Shown in pieces: positions 28,020 through 39,782 of a DNA stretch of 64,000 nt. The translations under genes were made by a program, and so were the position numbers. The stretch lies in contig JACSVZ010000004.1 in assembly GCA_014706295.1 (NCBI GenBank), positions 1,504,638-1,568,637 on the forward strand, given 5' to 3'. Origin of the DNA: Lycocorax pyrrhopterus obiensis. Lineage: Eukaryota > Chordata > Aves > Passeriformes > Paradisaeidae. Each line of letters opens with the position of its first letter. The stretch's first letter is position 1. The notes beneath the pieces were generated by a model. It was not told the DNA's origin. It made no database searches and saw only the letters and a list, made by a program, of their open reading frames with translations.

Positions 28020-29845
28020 ATCTCATCATTCTGGAACTCCAGCTCCCCGCAGGTGTCTTCAAAGTCCTCTCCTCCACCTTTGGCTGTGCCTTCAATGGTT
28101 TTGTAGGGCACAATAACATTTCCTCGTGCTCCAGAGGTTCGCAACACTTTCACTTCCATGGTTCCTACACTTTCACTGATGTGTGTTACTGGCTCCTCGA
28201 AGGTGAAGATGCCGGCATGGTCATCGTCAAAAATGGTGACGGTGGCAGTAGACGGTGATCCCAAGCAGGCAAGTGTTGAGACACGACTGGCCTCAAGAAC
28301 GCCCTCATCTGAGGCCTCGGTGCTCACACGGACGTTGCTGAGATGGACCAGGAAGTTCTCATCCTCCTCAAATATGTCATCGTCGATTATGCCAACACGG
28401 ATTTCCTTCTGGGTCTCCCCAGGCTTGAAGACCACTGTCCCTTCAGTGAACTCGTAGTCAGAGCCAGCATTGGCCGTCCCGTCCTCTGTCCGGAAGTCGA
28501 CGTAGACTGTGTTGGTCAGGTCTCCTCCCCGGCGGACGATGGTCAGGGCCACGGTGCCACAGTTCTCCAAGCACTGGTAGGTGCCCTGCTCAAAGTAGAG
28601 CTTGCTGATGGGATCATTTTCGGTCACCTCGCTGTTGACCTCGTGCATGCTGACAGCTTTGCGGGCCTGGTCTGCAGCGTGTCTCTTCAGGATGTTGCCC
28701 GCGCCGGTCATGAGCCGAGTGGCCTGGATGCGGTAAAAGGCCCTGCTCTTCTGCTGCTGGCTCAGGACCTGGTAGTTGGCCAACTCTATGAGCTGTTCAA
28801 CTTCCTTGTCTGGGTGCTTTTGTTTCAGCTCCTTCAGGATCCGAGCCATTTCCCTCCTGGCTTCCTCGTCATCCTGGTCTTTCTCGTCCACCTCCAACAC
28901 CAGTGTCCCATCCAAAAAGTTCTCCACATGAGAATTAGCAACTTTTCCATCCATCTCGATGTCAGCCTTGGAGGAGGGCCGGTCACCCTCATGCTCGATG
29001 ATCATCCCTCTCTGCTTGCCAGCTCGGTATTTCTTGTAGACGTACTTGTAAAATAAAAGCCTCCTGTCAGCTATCCAGGCAAACACCACACAGATGGGGA
29101 AGAAGAAGAAGGTGAGCAAGCCTTCCCAAACCTCCACAATCCCAGGAGAAGACACAGATAAAATAATGTAAAGCCAAGTGTAGGCAAAGATGCTCCAGGC
29201 CGCTGTGACAAAAAACACCCGCAAGTGCTTGATCTTCCTTATCTCTCCATCTGGCACCACATACACACAGATTGCAATGATGACAAACATGTTAAAGGCA
29301 GCACTCCCCACGATCGTGCTTGGCCCCAAGTCCCCCGCCGTGAAGCCATGGCCGCACACCTCGATAACAGACAGGAGGATCTCCGGAGCAGACGAGCCCA
29401 AGGCCATCAGCGTGAGGTTGGAAACAGTCTCGTTCCAGATCCTCACAGTGGTTTTGCTCGTCTCGCCATTGGGCTTCTTGATGGTTATTTCCCGCTCTTG
29501 GGATGTAATGACTTCGATGGAGGACATGAAGCGGTCGGCTATGATGGATACTCCCAGGAACATGTACACCATTGCTACAAAATACACCGTTGCCCGGGCG
29601 ATTTTGTCCCCAAACGAGGGGTCCTGGGGTTCCCATATTGGTAAAATCACACCCTTTTTGCAGATGTAGGAGCCAGCGCACTCCTCGGTGTCGTTCGCGG
29701 GCAGTTCACTGGGGCTCTCCGCGTGTGTGCCCCCTGCATGGAAGAGCAGCACCAGGACAAGGCTCAGGAGAGGGAAGCTCACTGGGAAGGCGCGTGCGTG
29801 AGTTACCCGTGACATGGCCACTTCCACCGGGCAGCTCCCAAACAT
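28017..29845 (-). CDS. SLC8A1: Sodium/calcium exchanger 1 (NCX1), large first coding exon (exon 2), partial protein
   Basis: NCX1 is a plasma-membrane antiporter that exchanges three Na+ for one Ca2+; in heart it is the main route of Ca2+ extrusion. The exon encodes 609 residues plus two bases of a Val codon. Residues about 22-36 are the hydrophobic core of a signal peptide, likely cleaved after HA at 42. Subtracting 42 gives classical NCX1 numbering: the NDT glycosylation sequon falls at mature Asn9, and Cys56/Cys62 fall at mature Cys14/Cys20. Membrane helices lie near 80-103, 138-163, 168-196, 207-229 and 236-258. The alpha-1 repeat has GSSAPE (mature Glu113) and GSAAFN (mature Asn143). The XIP segment is 261-280. 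CBD1 (about 413-542) keeps the acidic ligands in DDDIFEEDE and the closing DDD at mature 498-500. CBD2 begins and keeps mature Glu516 and Asp552, then the exon ends. The start is the first ATG after the acceptor (A at -3); a second ATG at 29815 would give a 32-residue signal peptide. NCX2 and NCX3 differ in the loop (for example around VLEVDEKDQDDEEARREM), so NCX1 is preferred; an NCX4 paralogue is a remote alternative. No stop or frameshift is seen. Confidence 0.95.
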
Positions 29846-29873
29846 CCTCAACCTGAAGAGGCAAAAAAGCAAA
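29846..29873 (-). other. SLC8A1: 3' splice site (acceptor) of SLC8A1 exon 2 and its 7-nt 5' UTR
   Basis: On the minus strand a pyrimidine tract (TTGCTTTTTTGCCTCTTCAG) ends at 29853, so exon 2 starts at 29852, seven bases before the first ATG. The reading frame stays open for another 25 codons upstream (to 29920), but those lie in the intron and match nothing in the NCX family. This position fits the known gene structure, in which non-coding first exons splice to exon 2 just before the start codon. Confidence 0.85.
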
Positions 29874-30799
29874 GATGCATTAAGTGAGGCAAACCAGAGA
29901 GAACAGATCTTCCTCTCCAAAGATATGATGGAGTAATCCTGTTACTCAAGAAGATCCAGCTGATGAGCCCATTTTGTTATGATCGGTGGTGTTTTCCATG
30001 TAGAAATCCTCCAGGTCAGTCATCTGAACCAGGACGGATTCAGATGGTACCACCAAGCTAGCACCTGTCCCGTGTAGCTACCATGATGTTTCTTTCTCTT
30101 TGTTGAAAACCTATTTGTTCAATTGCATTTTCTTGTTCCTCTAATCTAATTAAAGCCCATCGTTCTGCTTCACAGCTGGCAGAAGTGTTTCCCATTTCAA
30201 AATTACAGTGCACTCACTCACTGGAATTCAGGCTAAGAGCAGGAGAGGACAGGGAAATCTGCTATCCCCTCATCATGTTTAAAAAATATTTTTATACTTG
30301 CCATTTTAAATCACTGTAAGCTATGTATTTCACAGCCTTTCCTTGCTCACAGTCCTCCCAAGCACCTACTCCACATCAGAAATCCGCACAAAGTGAGCTT
30401 GAGCCCTGGCAAAACCTTACTCTTAACAGTAACTTGGTCATAAGGTGCACCAGAAGGGCAGCCTGTAATTAATGATTTTGGAGCCATTCCTTCCACAGTG
30501 CATCACTTTGCACCTTCCCAAAACTGGAAGGAGCCCCATATGCATCGAAGCCTGGCTCTCTTGGCATGCTTCTAGAGGAAGCATGTCCCTGTGCTCTTTT
30601 CCCACTAGGTCAGCTTTGACGGCTTCCCCTTCAAGGGCCTTTCTCACTCCATTTACAACATCAGTCATCAGCCATGACAGCCGAATTTGCCCTTGTCCTG
30701 CCTCAGGATTTTCCAGCAATGCGGAGGAGCTGTTAAAGAGGTTTGCAGTTAGTTAACAGTGCATAAACCGACAGAACAGATGCCTTTAAGTACAAAGAG

Positions 30800-30840
30800 A
30801 TGCTCAGTGAAAAAAAAAAAAAGCCTGAGCATGCTCAGTG
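30800..30840. repeat. Short direct repeat flanking an A-run, with a 12-bp palindrome
   Basis: ATGCTCAGTG occurs at 30800-30809 and again at 30831-30840, separated by a 13-base A run. The second copy overlaps the perfect palindrome TGAGCATGCTCA at 30826-30837. It lies in intron 1 and no function is assigned. Confidence 0.6.
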
Positions 30841-32402
30841 TTACATTCTCAAATTTACTAACCAATAAAAGCCAGATCCCTAGTTATTAAAGCTGTATTT
30901 TCTCCTCAAGGAGAGCCTTTGCCATACCACGCTTCTCCAATCCAAGTTAATTTAATCAGATGGTACTTAAAAATGTTTCTATGAAGAGAGGAAAATGAGC
31001 ATGTCAATACCTCGGCTTCACTGGGAAATACAAAAAGCTGAGCTGATTTTGCTCATAAAAGCCCCACACCCCTGAAAGAAAAAAACCGACAAAACTCAGC
31101 CATGACAGGCTTTAACTCCTCTTTAGGGCAGGGGCATAATCACGCAGGGACAGGGCTGTGTGCAAGGGAACAACTGGCTGGAGGAAGCAATGGGTACCAT
31201 CCCTCACCCACGTTATGGGATCTACTCCACAAAGAGACGTTGTAACGGTGGATCAAAGCCCTCTCCTCCGTTTGCTTTTATTTATGGATGCTGCAGTAGG
31301 ATTATTGGTCTGGAAGAATAATACTGAGAATTTATCAAGACAGTTTTGTATAAATGGCATTTTCTCACCAGGAACTGCTGGTCTGCCTCCAACCCCCCCA
31401 CTCCCTGGTATTGTAATTAAGAAAAGAAAAAGATACATAGTGGAGGAAGTGAGCAAATCAGAGAGCTGAATGATAAGAACAGATAAATTGAATAAGAAAA
31501 AGCAAGTCTCTTCTAGGAAGACAGATTTAAAAGAAAGTTGTTTGCATTGGGATTCCTGCTAATGCTACAAAAAAGCTCTTACTACCAGACTCATTGCCCC
31601 CTGATCGTAGCCCCTGGGTACCTTCTGCTTCCCCAAATGCGATCTGTAGCCACCACTTACAAGCCCAAAGTGAAAGAAACGCAAGCATGATTGTTTGTGA
31701 AGAGGAGCACCTTGTTGCAGGCCGTTCAGTGGCTGGCTAAGCTGAAACAGATGTGCATTCACGGTCATTGGAATTTAGCTGAAGCATGAATTAGTCACCC
31801 AACATCTGTACTCCTGTGTTTCACACTGCTCCAAACCAAGTCACGGACACATTTGATAAAGGGGCTGTCAAAACACAGGCTGACTTGGTACCTACTCTGT
31901 TTATCCCAGATAGCTCCTAAGTGTAGTTTTGTTTCCTTTTTAAATATGTAGGCTTAAAAAAATTCATTGTGGGCATAAAATATTACTCAGTTGCATGGTT
32001 CTTCACCCTCTCCTTCTAAAGGGTAGTAGTTTCTTCAGAAAACTCAAGAACATCCACCTGTCCTTGTTCAGTTAATTTTTCTCCCTGTGGCAAGTCATAT
32101 CCCTGCACATGTACAATTATTCAGAGCAATCAGGCATTGTGAAATCCCCTTGGCAAGAAGAGAAAACAGATGGTTCTAGAAAAAATATTACGCTTTGGGT
32201 CACTGATTTAGGTCATGAAGAATAGGAGAGTCCCATCACACTTTGGACCAACTCTCCAGCCTTAAAAGGATTTGGGTACTGGAAGTCTCATTCAGAAAAA
32301 AAAGACACCCATGAAATCAAATTAATAAGTAATTTGAACTTTATTTACCACGTTTTTCCCCTTTCAAACATTCTAAGATAAATTGGGTTTTGGTTTGGTT
32401 TA

Positions 32403-32430
32403 TTTGTTTGTTTGTTTGTTTGTTTGTTTG
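32403..32430 (+). repeat. (TTTG)n microsatellite
   Basis: Seven TTTG units in a row, with related GGTTTGGTTT sequence just before. A simple tandem repeat in intron 1, likely length-polymorphic. Confidence 0.95.
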
Positions 32431-35400
32431 AAATCAAGTCCCATACTACAGGAGGAAAAAAGGCCTAGAGGCTTGCATCTGAGCAATCCGTATTTCTGGC
32501 ATTCCCAACCAGCATTCCATGTACAAACAATATTTTTTCCTCAGATGTCAGGAGGTAAGAAAAGTGGAGCTTTTCTGGAGAGGGATAAGAAATGGCTGGA
32601 GCTTTGGAAGAGACACCCACCAGCCATGCCAACGTGCTCCTCTGAGCAGCAGCAGCAGAATCCCCCAACTCTGTTGTACTTTCTCCAGCATTTTGTGGTG
32701 TAGTCATCAAGCAAGATTCACACACCATGACCAGCCTTCCTACTTAAACCAATTCACAGTGAGGCTCAGGAATTAGGAAGGGCTAGAAAATGCTTGGCCA
32801 CAACATGCTAGTTACACACATGCAGCCAGAGCCTGACACTCAAAATACCTCTGAGAAGCACCTGCTATTAAATCATCAGCATTTCTTTCTTTATTTGTAC
32901 AATCCAAAATAAACAGCTTGGTCCCCAGAGACCCTCCTACTCTGCATTTGCCTACAGTCTTGGCCCATGGTCAGCACACTGTGGCATAGTGTAGGAATAT
33001 TCCCAGAAAAGCAAGGCTACCTGAAGAGCAGCCATCCCTCCAAACTGAACTTTGTTAGCTTTTCATTAAGGTGTCTCAATTGCATTTCCCATCCTGGCCA
33101 TCAGCAATAAAAGTGTGTGCAGCAGCTGATGCACAGTGCCAGGCCGGCAGCTCCAGCAAACCCTGCCTGCCACGGTGCTCGTGGCCTTGGTGGCACTGCC
33201 CCAGTGCCTCTGGGGCCAGAGGGATCATGGCAGCACTGGACAGGGGCACAGGCTGCTCTCAGGCTCGGTGCTGGCCATACAAGTGTGGTGAAAAATCCCA
33301 AAGTGCTGTCCCAGGCCAGCACAGCCCTGCCCATAAGCACCACCTGAGCCCTTTCTACCACTGCAGGAGGGGAACTGTCCTGGTGCTGCTGGAGAGCTCT
33401 AAGGGAGAGCTAAAACTAACCAGGAGAGACAGAGCCCAGCCTGGGTTCTCCTGAAGTGGCACCGAGCCCCTTTCCCTTTTCAGACAAGCTCCACAGGGGT
33501 GCCAGCAGGTGTTTTTGCACAGTCAGGGAGGAAACCCTGTGAGAGGCTGCATAACAACCTCAATTTAGATGGAGTTCTCAGACAAGGGTTGTCAGTCCAG
33601 CCTTTATTCCACCCCTTGGTTTTGTGAAACACCAGGAGGGCAGTTGTTGCCCACAGCAGGGTTGGGAGGGTTGCAGAGGTATTTGCCTCCCCGCTGGACA
33701 TGGGAGCTCTAGGTTTTACAAATTGGTAGGAGAGAGCTCCTGCTGCCAGCTCATGCTCCTGCCCCCCAGCTCAGGAGCTGCCAGATGGGGAGGAAACAGC
33801 CTTTTAGACTCTGCTCTGATCTTTCCCTGGCAGCATCGATCCTTCAGGCTGACTGGTTGCTGCATGCAAAGCGAGCCTGAAAGCTGCTCTGCATTTAAAC
33901 AAAGCACAGCTTTTTCTTTGCAGCAGCCTCCCAAAAGTCCCATCTCCATCAGGGCACTTCAGCCTAGAAACATCCACTGTAAGACCCTCCCTCTGTTATT
34001 TTCCTAAAGCTTTGTATCACACACAAGTCTATGACCATCTGCAACACACTAGAAGCACCATTATTTTTAAGAGCACTGAAAAAACACTGCTGGTCCAGAC
34101 ACTTTAATTACAGAAGGACTGGGCAAGGAAGGAAATGGCCTGGGCTCACGAGGAATGAGTGGCTGCACAAAGAAAAGACTGACAGGCTTTCCATGTGGAA
34201 TTTTTTTTTCCCAGCATCCCACAGAAAGCCTGTACAGAGCAGCTGTAACACAGCAGTGTTCACACCATCACAGCCACCGCCGGTGCTACCCAACGGTGCC
34301 CACCCCACTGCGACACCAGCTTCATAATGAACATCATCGCTGCGAATTTACTGCCAGCTGGGATGGGAGAAGGTGTCCCCACAGCCATGTCACCACTGTG
34401 CAGGAGCACCCTCTCCCCACAGGGTGCCTGGTCGCTTGCTGGGGACCAGTTGAAAGTTTGCTCTTCAAATGAGAGCGGCCGCTTTTCTACACGATGTGGG
34501 AACACAACCAGGGGCGTGTTGCAGCACCATGGGGATTCCCAAAGAGTCTTCTCCCATCCTACAGCCAGAGCTAGACAAGAGAGGACCTTTTCCTAGTGAG
34601 AGTGCACTAGGAAGAGACAGGGAAGACAGCTCAAGCCACCCTTTGCTGGTGTCACAGGCTGGAGAAAGACAGAGGGGCCAAAAACTGGCAAAGAAGCAGC
34701 CAGTGGTCACGGCAAGGCACAGCCAGCCTGCAAGCCAGAGAAACAGAGGCTCAAAGCAACTCAGCTGCTCCCTCCCCTGCCAGTGTCCCTGGGGAAAAGA
34801 CAGCAAGCCCCAAAAAGGCAGACTCTCTCCTACCCCATGGTCAAACCTGAAGTCCCCAAGTTACAGCAGCCCTTCCCCAGCTTCTCTTGCAGGAGAAGAA
34901 GAATCTACTGCAAGCTATGAGCAGCCTTCCCGGGAGAAAGCACTGCATACCTTGCCTCCATGCATGGGACTTACAGCCATGGCCCAATCTTTGGAGGAAT
35001 AGTAAACTTTTCTGCTGCTGACCCTGCCTGGCCGTGCCCAAGCCTGTACACCTGTGCCTCACTGAAACCAGCAGCCTGCTTTACAGCAGGCAGCTTGGGC
35101 AAAGCCTGTACTGGGAAAAGACATAGCTGCAGGAAAAGAAAACCCAAACAAACGGTCTGGTCTCTGACCATCCCAGGTCCAGCTTCTTGCAGCCAAGGGA
35201 CACAAAACAGATGCCAACAGCCCTGCAAGGAGGTACAGGGCACTTGGAGATCTGTCTGGGCAGACACAGGCTCTGCTGGCTTCACTTACAATCTCGATGC
35301 TGACCCCGTGGCACAGCTTTGGTAAAACTGAGCTCCTGACAGCTGTGAGATTTACCTGTCAGAGCAGGAAAAGGACCCTTCCAACACACTGGCTGTACAT

Positions 35401-36117
35401 CCAAACCGTGGAGGAAAGCTGCTAAGTCCAGAGACTGTGCTGCCACTCAGGGCTGCATAGCGTGACAGCACTTTAAACACTGCTTGGAAAACCCTTGGCT
35501 CGCTTCCCTGCTCCGGCTCTGCCTGGCTCCTGCTCCCTTTCACCCAGCTCTGCCACTCCAAAACAGGCACAGCCTGTTGGCATCCCCTACCCATGACCCT
35601 CTAGATCTCCACATCAGGAAAATGATTTCCAGGCCATCAGCATCCTGATTGCATCAGTACAAAAAAATATCAAAACCTTTCCAAATATAGTCAGAGGCAC
35701 AAGCCCTCCATGAAGCTGGTCAAGTAAAACACACATCAGGCCACCCTGGTTTCTGTAAAGGACATTAAAAAGTAAGAATAATTATCAGTCTGCAACCGAT
35801 TTTTCCAAGTATCCTATCTCTTCAATGAAACATCCAATCTCCTCCCACAAATTCCCCAGCAACTTTCCAAAATAAACAGATAAATAGAGAAATTAAAACA
35901 TCCCTGATATAAAACTTCAACCACATTGGATGAATTTGGGGGCAGCTTGCAGAGAATGAGCTTGGAACCGTTTGTCAGGGAGATTACAGTCTTGCTTTTC
36001 ACGCATGGAGACCAAGTGTCAAGTTGTCCCTTTCTCCCACGACTCAAGATCTCAGCAAGGAATATGCCAGGAAAAAAGAAGCAAGGGGGAAATGCCACGT
36101 TTCTCTGGGACTGGGGG

Positions 36118-36134
36118 TTTGTTTGTTTGTTTGT
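36118..36134 (+). repeat. Short (TTTG)n repeat
   Basis: Four tandem TTTG units in intron 1, followed by a degenerate TCTG unit. Confidence 0.85.
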
Positions 36135-39081
36135 CTGCTTTTTAAACAACTCTCTTCCCACTTGCTGCTGTCTTCAGACCATTTCTTTATCCTTACCACC
36201 TGCCTTTGGTCTCTTCTCTATCAAGCAGCATCAGGCTCTTTCCTGTGATTCCTCTTGGGTTGCTGATGCCTTCCTCTCTGCCCGTGCATCTCCCTTGCTG
36301 ATTTAAGCACAGTCTGCCCGTTCTCCACGAGCCAGCCCTGAGGCTGCCTGGCTGGCAGGCTCCCTGTGCGATGTCAGGGCAGCCCTGCATCTCCCTGGGC
36401 TCTGCGCCTCTGTGTAAAATGGGAAGAGCATCTCCCGTGAGTGCTGGGAGAATAAAACACTGCTAATAAGCCTGAGGCTCTTGGGCAGCCTGGGGAGGAA
36501 GTATCTGCCCAGAGGTGCCCCAAAAGGGCCAGAAGGGAGGAATTAATAGGCCTGTTGCTCTCCTCTGTGCCTGTGTCCGCTCTTCCCTCTGGGACTATTT
36601 TTGCACTGGGTTTGTAGCTGTGTGTGGGTCTTCTGTGCAGCAGGATGCTCCCCTGGGCCCTGCAGGAACAGAAAGCTTCAAGGGAGATGAGATAAATCCC
36701 CATCCCCAGCTCCCTGCGCCCATCCAGGGATGAAGAGGTGGAGACGTCCATGGGGATGGATGTGGGGAAAGACTGATGCAAATGCAGGTTGTTGACCTGG
36801 GCAATTCAGGCACGGCACTAGACAGGAGCTGGGCAGGTTCGGCTGGGCTGGGGGCTCACCCTGGCATGCTCCATCCATCAGCTGCGTGACTGCTCCTGGC
36901 CAGGGAAGGGTGGTAGCACCTCCCAGCAGAGCCACGTCCAGCGGCACAGCTCTGGCACGGCTGACTCTAGAGGGAGCTGGATGCTAGTGCCGAGCAGATG
37001 GCCAGCTTTTAGACCCCCAGACCTCAGGCAAGGGATTCTAAGCCCAGGTGTGTGCCAGGCCTTCTTTACCTATCTCAAACACGAAGTTAACCACCCCTTC
37101 CTTCTCCTCAGACTCCCCCGCCTTCTCTGTCTCCTCAGGAGCTCTTTGCAGCACCAAATCTCACTTCTATTTGTAGCCAGGTTTCCTTAGGAAGCCAGGC
37201 ACATGAAATCACAGTTTCCATGTCTGTCTGTCTGTTCACATCGCTCCCCCCTCTTTCCAGTTTCAGTTAAAATCACCAGAGGGATAGAGATAACAGCAAA
37301 AGCCAAGTTCCTCCAAGGTTCCTGAAAACAGCTGGAGAGATACCACTCACACCCTTGGCAAGGGAAAGCCCAGTCAGGGAGCTCAGCCCGTAGTGGACGC
37401 CAGAGTATCAAGAGCACAGCAGCCTGCAGCAGCCCCAGGAGCAGCCAGGATTTGCACAGCTGCCTGCATCGATGTCCAGGAGCTGGGAGCACATGCAGAT
37501 CCCAGCACCATGAGCTTGGACAGAGCTCCAGGTTGTTCCCTGCGCCAGTCTCAAGGAGAGTCACTATCGCTTGTGCTGTCTATGACCAACCTGTTGGCTG
37601 GTCGTCCAGTGATGCTTGGATCTTGCGGGGCACTGGGCTTTATGACAGGATCTAAGTTCCGTTAGGATGCTGGAGAACAGGGGCTTTTCCCCAGTGAGCC
37701 ATCAGGACTGTATCCCCTCAAAGCCACAGCAGAAACCCAAATTCTGTCCTAGATGCAATGCCAGAAAACCGCAATCCTGAAAGCCCTGAGCGTACCAGGA
37801 CACTACAAAAGGCAGAGAAGTGGCTGTGCCTGTACAACATCTTTTAAGGTGCTGTAGAGACTCCCAAGAGCAAGGACGTAAACCAGAGTTTGTGCCATGT
37901 CATGTACAGCAGTGCCAGGAGAGAAGACAAGGTGCAGCCTGGGCAGCTACAGGACAGTGAATATTTAAGTCTCAGGAGCCATTCACAGCCAATAGATTAC
38001 AAAAACCATAGTGAAAGTGGGAGAGAGAGAAGCAAGCAAAGTTTCATCAGGTTAGAACTGTGCTGCTCCGTGTTGGCACTCAGGGATGCTGGACACAGAG
38101 AGTACATTCAGCCTCCTCAGGTATCTGGGATGCAAACCCTGGTAGAGAGGAAGCTTTGACCAACGTGGCTCCCCAGCACTGACTTAGGAGTTGTTCATGC
38201 CAGCAGAGCTGGTGGAGGCATAAGAGGAGTCAGACAGCTTTCCTGAGAGTTGGTGGTGGGGGTTCATGGCTTGGCTGGCAGGTGATGGTCCTAGAAATGC
38301 CACATTCTGTCTCTATTTGGACTAAATGTCTGTGCTGGACAAGGGGCAAAGCTGCTATTGAAGAACCCATCAGAAGGAAAAGGGGAGAAAGAAACAGCTA
38401 ATAGATGCTCCCAAGGGATCACAAATGCCTTTCCTTGATGATAGCCACGTCCCCAGCCAAAGCCATACAGCACAGCTCTTTTTATCCTGGATGCCACCAT
38501 CACATCAATATGCAAGTGTCCCAGCTTCCCTTTCCTAAATGAAAGCGCACCCCTTCTCTGTGATGGTGACAAAAAGCACATGAATTCCTAGGCAGGTGCG
38601 CCAGGGGAGCACACAGAGAACCCCAGCCACTCTCAGCCTTCATTTCCATTGCCTGACTTGCGGATTTCCAACATCTGGGACTGGAGGAATGAACAGGTTC
38701 CTGCAAAGCGCAAGCGAAAAGGAGCCCTGAAAGCACACACTTGCACCCACACGCCTGTGACCTTGTGATTTTACTACAGCTTTCATTTTCAGACTCCAGT
38801 CCTCCCTAGTGCTTGCTGCATTTCTGCAACATTTTGGCAGTTTGCTCTCGCCTTGGAGACAGAGCAGAGTGTGGAGTTGTTTTGCACGGCTCGGCGGGGA
38901 GGGAAGCAACAAGGCTGTGAATAAAGAATTAAACTCAAGATGACGGAAGAGCCCCAGCCATGCTTCCACCTAGACAAAGCCTACGTGATGAGCCCTGCTT
39001 AATGCCAGCCCTCAATAACGCACGCTGCTCCCGACGAAAATGGGAATTTCAGCGTGGCTGCAGGTGCCTCCGACCACTCAC

Positions 39082-39270
39082 CTCGGGAAGCGTTTCAAGG
39101 CAGGAAAAGCAGCCCTGCCGGGAGGCACGCACAGCCCCGCCAGGCGGAGGCACCGCACCCCGCCGCGCACGGGGGGATGTGCCCGAGAGCCCCCCGGCGA
39201 AGGAGGTTTGCCGACCCCACCTGCCCGGCAATGCCCGGCTCTGGGGCTAAGGGGGAAGCGACCCCCGCCG
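39082..39270 (-). other. SLC8A1: Candidate alternative first exon 1b of SLC8A1 (5' end uncertain)
   Basis: The minus strand has CCCGAG|GTGAGTGG, one of the strongest donors in the window, with the exon ending at 39082. A CCAAT box in the correct orientation lies at 39305-39301, so a start site some 40-100 bases downstream would give a short first exon ending at this donor. It could also be an alternative 3' end of exon 1a. Only the signals are seen; the exon itself is inferred. Confidence 0.35.
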
Positions 39271-39285
39271 CAGCCGCGCCTCCCG

Positions 39286-39305
39286 TCGCGACATGTCGCG
39301 ATTGG
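39286..39305 (-). promoter_or_regulatory. CCAAT box joined to a perfect 16-bp palindrome
   Basis: TCGCGACATGTCGCGA (39286-39301) is a perfect palindrome with a TCGCGA core at each end. Its last base is shared with an inverted CCAAT (39301-39305), which reads CCAAT on the minus strand. CCAAT boxes bind NF-Y in many CpG-island promoters. The palindrome could bind a dimeric factor; none is assigned. Confidence 0.45.
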
Positions 39306-39582
39306 CCGGCGGGGGAGGGCGGCGAGCCCCTTCGCCTGCCTAGAGGTGCCGTGGCTGGGTTGTAGAAAGCATTCCCGGCTGCGTGTGAGTGTGAGCATCC
39401 TACCGCCGCCTCCCCATCGGCTACCACACGGCTCCCCCATGCCGCTCCCCCCCCCCGCAGTCTCCCCCGGCACTCGGATCGCGGTGTAGGAAGCAGCGAG
39501 AGGCTGGGCAGGGTCGGGGCGGGGGCCGGTCGGTCGCGGTCCTACCTGGCGGGGGGCAGGAGCGGGCGTCGCCGGGGCCGGC

Positions 39583-39600
39583 TCAGCAGCGGCGGGGCAT
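39583..39600 (-). other. Five-codon upstream ORF in candidate exon 1a
   Basis: The minus strand carries ATG CCC CGC CGC TGC TGA, encoding MPRRC, 37 bases before the donor at 39546. The context GCG before the ATG gives G at -3. If exon 1a is transcribed, ribosomes would meet this ORF before the exchanger start and it could lower translation. Confidence 0.35.
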
Positions 39601-39666
39601 CGCGGCGGGGCGGGCGGCGGAGCCCCGGTGCGCGGCTGCGGCGCGGCGGCGGGCGGGAGGGAGAGC

Positions 39667-39729
39667 GAGAGAGAGGGAGGGAGGGAGGGAGGGAGGGAGG
39701 GAGAAGGGAGGGAGGAAGGAAGGGAGGGA
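39667..39729 (+). repeat. 63-nt purine-only (GGGA)n tract with G-quadruplex potential
   Basis: From 39667 to 39729 the + strand contains only A and G, mainly GGGA units. Seven GGG runs separated by single A fall at 39675-39701. Such tracts can form G-quadruplexes and, as mirror repeats, triplex DNA. It is the template strand for minus-strand transcription. Related GGAT-interrupted repeats continue to 39749. Confidence 0.9.
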
Positions 39730-39749
39730 TGGAGGGATGGATGGAGGGA

Positions 39750-39750
39750 G

Positions 39751-39781
<31 letters not shown>

Positions 39782-39782
39782 A
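39750..39782 (+). repeat. Alternating (CG)n(CA)n tract, Z-DNA-prone
   Basis: A 33-base run of alternating purine and pyrimidine: four CG steps followed by about 12 CA units. It lies directly next to the purine tract. It is probably length-polymorphic. Confidence 0.93.

Larger units (their letters stand above)
29853..39545 (-). other. SLC8A1: Probable SLC8A1 intron 1, no other gene seen
   Basis: This interval separates the exon 2 acceptor (29853) from the nearest strong minus-strand donors in the CpG island (39545 and 39081). It holds simple repeats and many short open frames but no recognisable exon or transposon. Its extent depends on which first exon is used; if the donor at 39081 is used, the intron is about 460 bp shorter. 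Confidence 0.5.

Noticed and set aside
28343..29056. 237-codon open frame on the + strand
   Set aside because: It lies entirely antisense to SLC8A1 exon 2. The strongly conserved minus-strand coding sequence with few stop-complement codons explains it.
28017..29845. Assignment to SLC8A3 (NCX3) or SLC8A2 (NCX2)
   Set aside because: The cytosolic loop has the longer NCX1-type acidic segment and NCX1-type CBD1, and classical NCX1 residue numbering fits exactly. A phylogeny with NCX1-4 would settle it.
29846..29920. Longer exchanger N-terminus starting at the ATG at 29920
   Set aside because: A consensus acceptor ends at 29853, so these 25 codons are intronic. They match no NCX sequence.
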